Source of the DNA: Cellvibrionales bacterium UBA1969
GTDB lineage: Bacteria; Pseudomonadota; Gammaproteobacteria; Pseudomonadales; UBA7434
NCBI GenBank assembly: GCA_002339085.1
Contig: DDDX01000082.1
Location: 10,148-74,147, forward strand
Reading direction: 5' to 3'
Length of the DNA: 64,000 bases
The notes beneath the pieces were generated by a model. That model did no database searches. It saw nothing but the letters and a program-made list of their open reading frames with translations, and was not told the origin of the DNA. Below are positions 17,745-26,453 of the stretch, in pieces (the first letter of the stretch is position 1; the number at the start of each line of letters is the position of its first letter). Made by a program: the position numbers and the translations under genes.

Positions 17745-20258
17745 ATGGCGTCAATCCCAACGCGTAAAGCCTTGGTCATCAACCCTGATCCCAGCTTGCG
17801 TAAGACAATGGCTCAGCAATTACAGCAATATCATTTTGCTGTGATTGTTGAAGCCGGTAATGGGCTCGAGGCTATCAATATCTTAGGCGAGCAAGCCGTT
17901 GATTTAGTCGTTACTGACATCGCCATTGGTCAAGTCGATGCCTGGCGACTGACTCGCCTCATCCGCTCCAATATGCTTGCCTCATCGGCCCAAACTAAAG
18001 TGATTGTCGTGTCTTCCACCTACAGTGAGCGTATTGCTGAAGCAACTGCCAAAGAGTTTGAAATTAATTGCTTCATACCTATGAGCCGACTCTCTGACTT
18101 AGGAAAGATCGCTGATAACTTACTACATAACGACAATGCTGTTGTTTCGAAAGCGCGCATTCTGGTGATAGAAGATTATCAAGATACCGCTGAATTAGTT
18201 GAACGGGTACTAAGTAATCGTTTTGAGATAACTCATGCCGCGGATGGCGAAATCGGTCTACAACTTTGGCAGCAATATCAACATGATATTGTTTTATTAG
18301 ATTTAATGCTGCCTAAATTATCTGGCGAGGAAGTACTACGAAAAATTATTAAACAAAAACCCAGTCAATCTATTGTCATGATGACGGCTCATGGCGATGC
18401 CAAGAAAGCCGGTGAATTGATTATTGCGGGAGCCATCGACTTTATTGCAAAGCCATTTCGAGCAGAACAATTACGGCATGTTTGCAGTATTGCCGCTCAT
18501 CGCGAAGATTTTATTATTAGCAATGAGCAATTCAAGGAAAAACAAAATGCCTTGATCGCAGAAAAAAGTCGTGCCCAGATCACACTTGAATCTATTGCCG
18601 ACGGTGTCATTACCACCGATAGCTCAGGTAATATTGACTACGCTAACCCTGTCGCAGAAAAATTATTAAATGAATCGCTCGACGATCTTATTGGCCGATC
18701 GATTGATACCGTGTTTCACACCTACCATGAAGTATCACGAATTCCAACTGCAAACCTTGTTAAGCGGGCAATTGCTGAAAACGCAATTATCAATTCAGTT
18801 GCTAACCATATTCTAAAAACTAAGGATAACCAAGAAAGAATTATTGAGCAGCAAGCGGCGCCTATTAGAGACTCTAAAGACTGCGCTATTGGCGCGACAT
18901 TAGTGTTTCGAGACAAGACAGAAGCAAAAAATATTGAAAAACAACTATCATTTCATGCCAGTCATGACCCCCTGACTGGCTTAAATAATCGCGCTACCTT
19001 TGATCAAGAAGTCAAATTAGCCGTTCATGAAGTGGCAGACAATGAGCTTCATCACGCCCTTTGTCATTTATCAATATCACAATTTAATATCATTAATGAA
19101 ACCTGCGGCCATCATGCAGGCGATCAATTGCTTCAGCAAATCGCTCGTACACTCCGACAAAAAGTCCGCTCACCTAGCGATGCCATAGCACGGGTTGGCG
19201 GCGATGAATTTGGCATTCTTCTTAGGCATTGCCCCATTGATGCCGCACAGCGCATTTGTGAAGTTATTACCTGTGAATTTTCAAATCAAAAGTTTAACTA
19301 TGAAGATAAGTCATTTGACATAAATGTTGGCATTGGCATCGTTTCTATTAATAATGAAACTACTGATCTAACTGAGCTTATTTCAGCATCCAGCGCTGCA
19401 TGTAACAAAGCGAAAGAAAGCGGAAAGAACCGTGTAGCCAGCTACAGTGGAAAAGATGAAACAATTTATGCCAAACGAACGGAAGCCTTTCTAGCGACCG
19501 AGCTTATGGAAGCAATACAAGAGGGACGTACCTGCTTATTTCAGCAGCGCATCAGCAACCGAGCCACACAAGGACAAGACAGTTATGAAATTCTTCTGAG
19601 AATTCGCGACAAGGATGATCATCTTATCAGTCCCGAACCCTATTTAGAGGCCGCCGAACGCTATAACTTCAGTCCTAACGTCGACCGCTGGGTCATTAGC
19701 CAGGCCTTTGAGTGGCTGGGCAATCATCCATCGACACTGCATAATATCGAATATATATCGATTAATCTTTCAGGCCTGTCTATCTGTGACGACAGTTTTT
19801 CAGAATTTATTTCAGACTGTTTTAGAAACTCATCAGTGCCACCTGAAAAAATCTGCTTTGAAATCACTGAAACAGCAGCTATTTCAAACTTCCTGAATGC
19901 GCTTGAATTTATTGGTGCGGTTAGAGACCTTGGGTGTCAGTTTGCATTAGATGATTTTGGAAGTGGCATGTCTTCCTTTGCTTACTTGAAAAAATTACCG
20001 GTTGATATTTTAAAAATCGATGGCTTATTTATTAAAGATATCCTTAACAACCCAGTTGATATGGCAATGGTTAAATCGATCAATGAGGTAGGCCATGTGA
20101 TGGGGCTTAAAACCATTGGCGAATACGTTGAAAACCGTGCCATACTAGAGGTGTTAACCGTACTAGAGGTTGATGCGTTTCAAGGCTTCGAAGTAGCCAA
20201 GCCAGCTCCCATAGAGGAACTCGCTAAAATACCAGCTATTAAAAAAACCGGCTCTTAG
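17745..20258 (+). CDS. REC-REC-PAS-GGDEF-EAL cyclic-di-GMP signalling protein
   Basis: An 837-aa cytoplasmic protein. REC1 (about 7-125) keeps the phosphoacceptor Asp58 but has no Lys in the expected place (FIPMS). REC2 (138-250) is canonical, with Asp186 and Lys236-Pro. PAS covers about 275-395 and GGDEF about 395-560. In the GGDEF domain the signature (485-489) is intact, but the metal-binding 'DLD' strand reads LSIS and no RxxD inhibition site is seen. EAL covers about 575-830; its motif is EIL, and the other ligands (NLSG, EITET, DDFGSG, LKID, the late Glu and the QG pair) are present. Best guess: a phosphodiesterase with a regulatory GGDEF domain. No cognate kinase is adjacent. Its stop overlaps the convergent neighbour by 4 bp. 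Confidence 0.9.
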   Translation: MASIPTRKALVINPDPSLRKTMAQQLQQYHFAVIVEAGNGLEAINILGEQAVDLVVTDIAIGQVDAWRLTRLIRSNMLASSAQTKVIVVSSTYSERIAEATAKEFEINCFIPMSRLSDLGKIADNLLHNDNAVVSKARILVIEDYQDTAELVERVLSNRFEITHAADGEIGLQLWQQYQHDIVLLDLMLPKLSGEEVLRKIIKQKPSQSIVMMTAHGDAKKAGELIIAGAIDFIAKPFRAEQLRHVCSIAAHREDFIISNEQFKEKQNALIAEKSRAQITLESIADGVITTDSSGNIDYANPVAEKLLNESLDDLIGRSIDTVFHTYHEVSRIPTANLVKRAIAENAIINSVANHILKTKDNQERIIEQQAAPIRDSKDCAIGATLVFRDKTEAKNIEKQLSFHASHDPLTGLNNRATFDQEVKLAVHEVADNELHHALCHLSISQFNIINETCGHHAGDQLLQQIARTLRQKVRSPSDAIARVGGDEFGILLRHCPIDAAQRICEVITCEFSNQKFNYEDKSFDINVGIGIVSINNETTDLTELISASSAACNKAKESGKNRVASYSGKDETIYAKRTEAFLATELMEAIQEGRTCLFQQRISNRATQGQDSYEILLRIRDKDDHLISPEPYLEAAERYNFSPNVDRWVISQAFEWLGNHPSTLHNIEYISINLSGLSICDDSFSEFISDCFRNSSVPPEKICFEITETAAISNFLNALEFIGAVRDLGCQFALDDFGSGMSSFAYLKKLPVDILKIDGLFIKDILNNPVDMAMVKSINEVGHVMGLKTIGEYVENRAILEVLTVLEVDAFQGFEVAKPAPIEELAKIPAIKKTGS

Positions 20259-21109
20259 CTTTTTTCATGTGACATATCCGGTAATGCTCTTTTGGCCGGT
20301 CCAGTATATTCTACATCATCACACCTTAGCGGCAAAAAACTGTCTGCCGGTTTTTTAGCCTCTTCACAAAAACTGGCGGTAACACCATTGACAACTATCA
20401 ATGCAAAAATTCTATGGACTTGCTCTGCTGAGTAACCTAAATCCGACATAAAGGCACACAAATAACCGGTAAAATTCATCGTCTCTGAGTAACGATCATA
20501 CAATAGCTCCTCTATAGCTAACGCTAATTGCATATGCGGCCCATCTTGAAATGCAAGATTTTTTGCAGTCCTTCGCATCGCAACTACTCTTTCATCACCT
20601 GACGCTAATGGCCGAGCAAAACCCATAATATTAACCTTACCGCCCTTACGCTCAATCTCCTGATCAACAATTTCCTCAACTGATTTTCTTTCATTAATAT
20701 GCTGCGAATAAAAGCGCTGTATTAAACGAGTTCCTATAGGCAATGTACCTTGGCCATACATCACGGAGTCAGCAGCAAGGTTTCCAAAACTGCTAGCTGC
20801 ATTTACGGTAGCTCTCGCCATCGCAGCATAAGCACCAATTTGATTGCACCAAATGCGCGGATCAGGCCAGCTGACACAGATATGTGCTGCATGTAGCCAT
20901 TTAGCAAACCGGTCTTCTGGTAATTGGCCAGTAATGTTAAGGACCAAACTCTGAAAAAAATCTACCTGCCCCACCAAATCGTCCATCATATCATAACCGC
21001 GACAATAGACTGCAGTACCTGGAACCCAACCGCCTGTCCGATTAGGTAATTTACCCCGTAAGCGATCGTAATCTTCTACTTTAAGTGTCGACAATGTGAT
21101 AATCCTCAT
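20255..21109 (-). CDS. Citrate-synthase-like protein, second of a pair
   Basis: About 284 aa, shorter than citrate synthase (about 430). The fold is suggested by CRGYDMMDDLVGQVDFFQ near residue 36-53 and by a segment reading MGFARPLASGDERV where citrate synthase has MGFGHRVYKxxDPRA. The catalytic His of that loop is Arg here, and no GPxHG loop is visible. It overlaps the end of its partner by about 30 bp. The start is uncertain: GTG 21112, ATG 21109, or a TTG at 21094 that has GAGGA seven bases upstream. Probably not a classical citrate synthase; it may be a structural partner of the adjacent paralogue. Confidence 0.7.
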   Translation of the reverse strand: MRIITLSTLKVEDYDRLRGKLPNRTGGWVPGTAVYCRGYDMMDDLVGQVDFFQSLVLNITGQLPEDRFAKWLHAAHICVSWPDPRIWCNQIGAYAAMARATVNAASSFGNLAADSVMYGQGTLPIGTRLIQRFYSQHINERKSVEEIVDQEIERKGGKVNIMGFARPLASGDERVVAMRRTAKNLAFQDGPHMQLALAIEELLYDRYSETMNFTGYLCAFMSDLGYSAEQVHRIFALIVVNGVTASFCEEAKKPADSFLPLRCDDVEYTGPAKRALPDMSHEKS

Positions 21110-21902
21110 CACTAACGAATGGAAACTCTGTGCGGGACTTAGGGTAAGCTTCTAACCCATGGGCAAGTAAACCAGGGGCTTGTATGAGTTGAAATAGGCC
21201 CGCGCCAGCATAGGCTGGAAAGCCTAAATCGCAGAGCACTGCCGCAACAATGCCGGTTTGCAACCAGCCTATATCGTATAACTTTAATCCATCAACAAGT
21301 TCAGCGCACCAAGTTAAATGAGGCCCTGAAAAAGATTTCCCTAAAAACTTATTTGCTAATCGAGTGGCATATGGATCAACATCACCATACTGCTGGCCAA
21401 AACCATAGATAATCCGCCCTTCAGCCAATAACAATTTATCCGCTAGAGCTAAAGTGGCTTGCTGCTCCTCAAGCCATTTTTTAGGTAAAGTCTGGTAGTT
21501 ATTCTGGATAAAGTGCATACAAAGTTGCACTTGGCGGCCACCTAAGTATTCACCTCCTGCAATACCTAGTGATGCAGGAAGAATGTGCTGAGGAAAGGTT
21601 TTTCCTCCGCCCAAACTCATAGCCGACCTTGAAGCCGGATGTCTTGGGCTTGGGCTAATAAAGGTAGTTAACAGCAATTGCAGTAATTGCTTTTGATTTT
21701 TGTTAGGTAGATCACCTAAAAAAAGCAAGTAGAATGTATCAATAAAATCACATTGCTCTGTGATTTCATCAAAACTATATCCTCTCAGATGAGTTTTACT
21801 AACAAGATAAGGATTAGACTCATCAGCATCTTCTTTCCAAATGCTGGTTGAGGCTTTTTTTGAAAAAGGTTCCTTTCGACTTTTAACCGAACGGTTGACC
21901 AT
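21081..21902 (-). CDS. Citrate-synthase-like protein, first of a pair
   Basis: A 273-aa protein. LRGYSFDEITEQCDF (39-53) followed by YLLFLGDLP matches the small-domain start of citrate synthases and citryl-CoA lyases. The loop that should read GFGHxxYxxxDPR is GFGQQYGDVDPY (167-178), so His becomes Gln and Arg becomes Tyr. The GPxHG loop reads IAGGEYLGG, with no His. Asp210 in LKLYDIGWLQTG may be the retained catalytic Asp. It starts 10 bp after the receptor stop, so it is in the same operon. The function is not recognised. Confidence 0.7.
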   Translation of the reverse strand: MVNRSVKSRKEPFSKKASTSIWKEDADESNPYLVSKTHLRGYSFDEITEQCDFIDTFYLLFLGDLPNKNQKQLLQLLLTTFISPSPRHPASRSAMSLGGGKTFPQHILPASLGIAGGEYLGGRQVQLCMHFIQNNYQTLPKKWLEEQQATLALADKLLLAEGRIIYGFGQQYGDVDPYATRLANKFLGKSFSGPHLTWCAELVDGLKLYDIGWLQTGIVAAVLCDLGFPAYAGAGLFQLIQAPGLLAHGLEAYPKSRTEFPFVSDEDYHIVDT

Positions 21903-21912
21903 ACTATACGCA

Positions 21913-23946
21913 TCAATTTAGTGAATAAGTGAATTCGATTCTAACTGATCGGCCTTCTAAAGGATAGTCGCCTGGGATAGAATTCATAGCGCTGGGCTCA
22001 AAATTTTCTCGGTCGAGAACATTCTTAATAATTATGCTAGTTCCTAAATTTGGAATTAAGTTATCGTTGTAAGCAATAAAATCAATAGTGGAATAATCAT
22101 CGATTTTATCTCGAAGGTCACCCTGCGCTCTTTCACGACCAAAGGCGCGAGTTGCAACAGCATTAAAAGTCCACTCTAAATCTGGCTGCCAAGTTAGCAT
22201 AGAATAAACTTGATGATTAGGAGCATCAGCCACTCGAAGACCGGCTTGCGATGAATTCTGCCATGATAAGTTAGTTTTTGTTGACCACTCACTGTTTATA
22301 GTCCAGTTTAATTCCCACTCGAGGCCATGCCCATACTGTGCGAAAAGATTTGCTGCTGGCTGACCCAAACCAGGATAATCGATCAGATCCTCAACCTCAT
22401 AGTAGAAGACATTTAAACTAGTATTTAAATCGCTAGTCACGTCATATTCTATCGAGATTTCAAAAGTATCAATAACCTCAGGATCAAGATTCGCATTACC
22501 CAAAATTGCTGGATTATTTTTTGCGAATAATTCAGCGAAACTGGGCGCCCTAAATGCACGTCCATACAAGGCTTTCATAGTGAGGTTATAATCGGCGGCC
22601 CACACTAAAGCTAAACGTGGATTTATCGTACTGCCAAAATCATTGTAATCATCAAACCGCAATCCCACAGTAAGCGCCCAGTCATTAGCCAGCTGCCATT
22701 CATCCTGCAATGAAACAAAGTGAACCTCTCGAGTTTGATTCTCGAGAAAGATCAAATTTGTTCCCGTCACATCCGTTAGTGTGCCAGCAGTAATGCCTCC
22801 AAAAAAATCAAAATTTTTGACTTCAGACGTTTCAATTTTTTGATATTCATAACCTACTGAAATTCGCATCGAATGTGATTTCAATCCATCATATATGGAT
22901 GCAAGCTCAAAGGTATAAATAGTATCTTCCGTACTAGGCTGACCAATTACGCCCTCTGGAAATGTGCCAGGCAAAAAGGGTAAGTTAGTATTACTAGGCC
23001 ATAAGACAAAACGCGGGTTTTGATCATTGATTCCTGCACTTATATCTAATCTAAAACGCCAATCACTAATCGAATCATTGAAGAGCTGGCTATAGTGTGC
23101 TTTAAAAGCGTTGGCTTTATCGCGACCAATAGGATCAAGAACTTCAGCACCGCCAGAGCCTAAGCCCGCACTTACTAAATTATATGAACTCAACGAAAAT
23201 TTCCAATCATCATCTGCTATCGATAGTCGACTATTGAATAATTCATAATGTGTCGATAATGCGCTCGGAGCAAAAGTAGGTTCACCGGGAATTGCCGCGT
23301 CGACTGGCACAATACGATCATCATCTCCTTCACTGCGCGAATACTCCACAGCCAGATCAACATTAAGACCAGCTAATTGCGTACCACCGACAAACCATAA
23401 ATCATCCGAATCAAAAGAACCAACACGTCCACCAAGGAATTTTTTATCGGAGTCGCTGGGCGTTTTAGTAATAACATTGATTACGCCAGAGAAAGCATCC
23501 GCACCATAAATCGCAGATCCCGGACCTCGGATAATTTCAATCCGACTTATATTAACTACCGGCAAACGGTAGTTATATGACCGGCTGCTATTGAAGAGTT
23601 GAGCTGTGTTGATACCATCAATTAAAAGTAAAATCTGTGGGTTTTCATCAGTATGGATGCCTCTTAGAGAATAAATAGAATTTTGGCGATTCGATCCCTT
23701 ACCTACATGCATACCTGGAACCATCTCCAATACATCATCGAGAAAACGAGCGCCAGTATTCTTAATGTCTTTTTCAGTAATCACGGTCGCAACCGACGGC
23801 GCAAAGCGCACTTCTTGAGCTGTCCCCGTAGCAATTGTGATCAATTCATCTTCATCGTAAAGACTGATGAGATCATCTTCAATTTGAGCCGTCGCTATCG
23901 AACTAATGAATAAAAAAATAATTACAAAATAGGTTGGTATGTGCAT
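21913..23946 (-). CDS. TonB-dependent receptor
   Basis: A 677-aa outer-membrane receptor with a signal peptide (residues 1-20). The TonB box is near DELITIATG (33-41). The plug (about 45-160) holds ILLLIDGINTAQLF, IEIIRGPGSAIYGADAFSGVINVITK, and the rest is barrel. The general pattern is of the BtuB/CirA type rather than the very large SusC or siderophore forms. The last residues are YSLN, without the usual terminal Phe. It precedes the two citrate-synthase-like genes by 10 bp. The ligand is unknown; an organic acid or metal complex would be a guess. Confidence 0.88.
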   Translation of the reverse strand: MHIPTYFVIIFLFISSIATAQIEDDLISLYDEDELITIATGTAQEVRFAPSVATVITEKDIKNTGARFLDDVLEMVPGMHVGKGSNRQNSIYSLRGIHTDENPQILLLIDGINTAQLFNSSRSYNYRLPVVNISRIEIIRGPGSAIYGADAFSGVINVITKTPSDSDKKFLGGRVGSFDSDDLWFVGGTQLAGLNVDLAVEYSRSEGDDDRIVPVDAAIPGEPTFAPSALSTHYELFNSRLSIADDDWKFSLSSYNLVSAGLGSGGAEVLDPIGRDKANAFKAHYSQLFNDSISDWRFRLDISAGINDQNPRFVLWPSNTNLPFLPGTFPEGVIGQPSTEDTIYTFELASIYDGLKSHSMRISVGYEYQKIETSEVKNFDFFGGITAGTLTDVTGTNLIFLENQTREVHFVSLQDEWQLANDWALTVGLRFDDYNDFGSTINPRLALVWAADYNLTMKALYGRAFRAPSFAELFAKNNPAILGNANLDPEVIDTFEISIEYDVTSDLNTSLNVFYYEVEDLIDYPGLGQPAANLFAQYGHGLEWELNWTINSEWSTKTNLSWQNSSQAGLRVADAPNHQVYSMLTWQPDLEWTFNAVATRAFGRERAQGDLRDKIDDYSTIDFIAYNDNLIPNLGTSIIIKNVLDRENFEPSAMNSIPGDYPLEGRSVRIEFTYSLN

Positions 23947-24050
23947 GACTAAAGTCTCGTTAGTGCCAAATTAAGCTAATTGCCCCTATCAACAAGCCAA
24001 AATGATTAAAAACTCCTATGCGTATCAGCGGCTTGCAGCATTTAGCTAGT

Positions 24051-24083
24051 AACAGCTGTTTATACTGGGGGTTACCTAGTAAC
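24051..24083. repeat. Two palindromes upstream of the receptor operon
   Basis: AACAGCTGTT (24051-24060) and GTTAC-CTA-GTAAC (24071-24083) are perfect palindromes 10 bp apart, about 105-137 bp ahead of the receptor start. They may be regulator-binding sites. Confidence 0.4.
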
Positions 24084-24110
24084 TGAAATTATAGGCTATT
24101 TTCAAGATTT

Positions 24111-24154
24111 CACATTTAAGAAGAAAATCGAGCGCTATTAAAAGCGTAAAATGT
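24111..24154 (-). other. Inverted repeat between the TPP enzyme and the receptor gene
   Basis: CACATTT (24111-24117) pairs with AAATGTG (24148-24154), with a smaller CGCT/AGCG stem inside. It lies 50 bp past the TPP enzyme stop. It may be a weak terminator or processing hairpin; there is no clear U run. Confidence 0.3.
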
Positions 24155-24203
24155 GATGGAGGTCAGTTTTTAAAATTAAGGCCAATGAAATAACAGGAAA
24201 AGT

Positions 24204-26102
24204 TTAGGAGAGCTGAGCCAGCTCAACACCATGCTTGGATTCTTTTAGGATGTCTAGGCGGGTTTTCATTGGGGGAATTTCTTCACTATCAATTAAAATA
24301 TCTAGCAATATAGGACCTGATGGCGATTGAAGCTCAGTTGGATCAATATCACTGAAGTCTTCCCAACACTCAACCCTATGACCTTTGACGCCCACAGCCT
24401 GAGCCATTTCAGCAAAATTAATCGGCGGCAATTCAGCGCCCACTTCTTCCGCCTTATTCATTCGTTGACCGTGTCTGACCATACCGTATCCTTGATCATT
24501 CAAAATTATATAAATAACGGGAAGTTGATGCTCAATTGCTACAGTGATTTCTTGACCAGACATAAGATAAGAACCATCACCCGTAATACACACAACCGGT
24601 GATTTTCGGTTACCAAATGCAGCACCCACTGCCGCACCAATAGCCCAGCCCATCGCGCCAAAACCCATAGCAATGTAAAAAGCATCCGCTTTAGGTAGAT
24701 GCATATAATGCGTCGCCCAACTCCAAGCATTACCCGTATCAACAAAATAACGGCTATTATCGGCACACTTATCGGTTAGCGCCGCCATTAAACGCTGCGG
24801 TTTTATGGGTAAATCTTGACTTAATAATTTTTCTGGCTCAATAATTTCAATATTGGCTGGCAGCAAATGAGTCATCAGCTTTTGGCTAGCTTGCGACGCC
24901 TGAAGCGCATCGACCGTAGCATGCGGATAAGCGAGGTATTTCGGATCAATGCCAGTAATGAGCTTGGCAAATAAGGTATGCAAGTTGCCGTATACATGCA
25001 AATAAGCCATGGGTGAGCGATCAAAGCTACCCACTGAAGAAGCAATATGCACTAAGCGATCATTCAACAAAGCTTGGGTATCCCAGCCTGCGGTATCTAG
25101 CTCATTAAAACTGGTGCCCACCGCTAACACTAGATCAACACTGTCATCAACCAATGCACGGCGAGCACTTTCATGGCCGCCAAAACCGAATACACCACAA
25201 TAGCGAGGGTGGCCAGCACCTAACCAACGTTTTCCGGCAGGCGAGCTGACGATATTCGCTTCGACTAAATCAGCAAAATGCAAAATTTGGTCGGCAGCAT
25301 CACCGCAATCTTCACCGATTAAAAGCGTGATATTACGGCCATTAAAACGAGACGCCTCGATCGCTGACAGTAAGGCTTGATAACTGGCATCATCGACTGC
25401 AACTGGCTCTCTGAGCAGAGTCGCGACATTAAAGCTAGCAGCAGCATTCGGCACGGGCATCGATAAAATATCGGCCGGAATACTCAAATGGACAGGACCG
25501 CGAGGGCGTCGGAATGCCGTTGATAAGGCTGTGAATAATTTTCCTTCTAATTGATCGGGATGCGAAACCAATGAGCTGTAGCGAGTACAGTGATCAAAAA
25601 TAGACACAACATCAACTAAATCACTCGATGACTCTTGAAAACCCCGCTGACCAAAGCTCGGCAAGGCTGTTTGAGGGGTAATCACCAGCATCGGCACCCG
25701 GTCGACATAGGCATTAGCCACACCCGTCAGTAAATTCGTTGCTCCTGGGCCCGTGGTTGAACAACAAACACCTAACTTACCCGTTGATCGCGCATAGCCG
25801 TCGGCCATAAAGGCAGCGCCAGTTTCATGACGAGCCACTACCATCTGGGGGCCCGATACTGAGCGAGACCTTTTACGCTCAAGCGCGCGGGAGTGATGAA
25901 CCGATGTTTGGGGAATTTCGCCCTTATGACGCCGGGCTAAAGCATCAAACAGCCCTTCAATCGCGCCACCGGGTATTCCAAAAACATACTCGACATCGAT
26001 TTGACTGAGATAATCAACGATCAAATCAGCGTAAGTAAAAGCGGGGGTAGCCGTTTTAGCTGGCGCCTGTGATTTACCAATAATATGTTTTATTTCAGAC
26101 AC
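24204..26102 (-). CDS. Thiamine-diphosphate enzyme, acetolactate-synthase-like
   Basis: A 632-aa protein with the three-domain layout of the acetolactate synthase family. The pyrimidine domain holds FGIPGGAIEGLFDAL and the catalytic Glu93 in ARHETGAAFMADGYAR; the central domain follows; and the pyrophosphate domain holds GDGSYLMSGQE and LNDQGYGM. Between 'DAL' and the glutamate strand there are about 30 extra residues (about 58-86) rich in Arg, not usual in this family. The start is GTG with AAAGGG six bases upstream. It might be a 2-oxoacid decarboxylase or carboligase. There is no ilvN next to it. The receptor gene lies 257 bp downstream. Confidence 0.85.
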   Translation of the reverse strand: MSEIKHIIGKSQAPAKTATPAFTYADLIVDYLSQIDVEYVFGIPGGAIEGLFDALARRHKGEIPQTSVHHSRALERKRSRSVSGPQMVVARHETGAAFMADGYARSTGKLGVCCSTTGPGATNLLTGVANAYVDRVPMLVITPQTALPSFGQRGFQESSSDLVDVVSIFDHCTRYSSLVSHPDQLEGKLFTALSTAFRRPRGPVHLSIPADILSMPVPNAAASFNVATLLREPVAVDDASYQALLSAIEASRFNGRNITLLIGEDCGDAADQILHFADLVEANIVSSPAGKRWLGAGHPRYCGVFGFGGHESARRALVDDSVDLVLAVGTSFNELDTAGWDTQALLNDRLVHIASSVGSFDRSPMAYLHVYGNLHTLFAKLITGIDPKYLAYPHATVDALQASQASQKLMTHLLPANIEIIEPEKLLSQDLPIKPQRLMAALTDKCADNSRYFVDTGNAWSWATHYMHLPKADAFYIAMGFGAMGWAIGAAVGAAFGNRKSPVVCITGDGSYLMSGQEITVAIEHQLPVIYIILNDQGYGMVRHGQRMNKAEEVGAELPPINFAEMAQAVGVKGHRVECWEDFSDIDPTELQSPSGPILLDILIDSEEIPPMKTRLDILKESKHGVELAQLS

Positions 26103-26453
26103 TTAATACCCTTTAAGTTTGAATAAACATAGGCAAAAACACACTGATAATCGACTTTATTAACCAGTCTATGCCTTATGAAACACCCCAACAACGACCA
26201 ATAGCTTATCCAATAATATTCTGCTTACTATAGACGATATTTTTACAGCCATACCTTCAGTTTGTCATGTAAATTATTGGTTTTAATGAATTATTTACAA
26301 ATGAATTAAAAAATAATCAAATATTGGCGGCAAATTACCAAATATCTGCCAAACTTAAAGCTCAAAGAACTCATTTTACTGCATCAGTTGCAAAATTAGG
26401 CTATTTAATAAACTAACCAATGACGGTAATTATGCTAGGGATACTGCACACAA
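26103..26453. other. 351-bp divergent intergenic region
   Basis: It lies between the TPP enzyme and the substrate-binding gene. It is AT-rich. It contains CAAATAT twice, 21 bp apart (26318-26324 and 26339-26345), and TTGGC/GCCAA arms (26324-26328, 26348-26352). No convincing gene or consensus promoter was seen. Confidence 0.4.
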
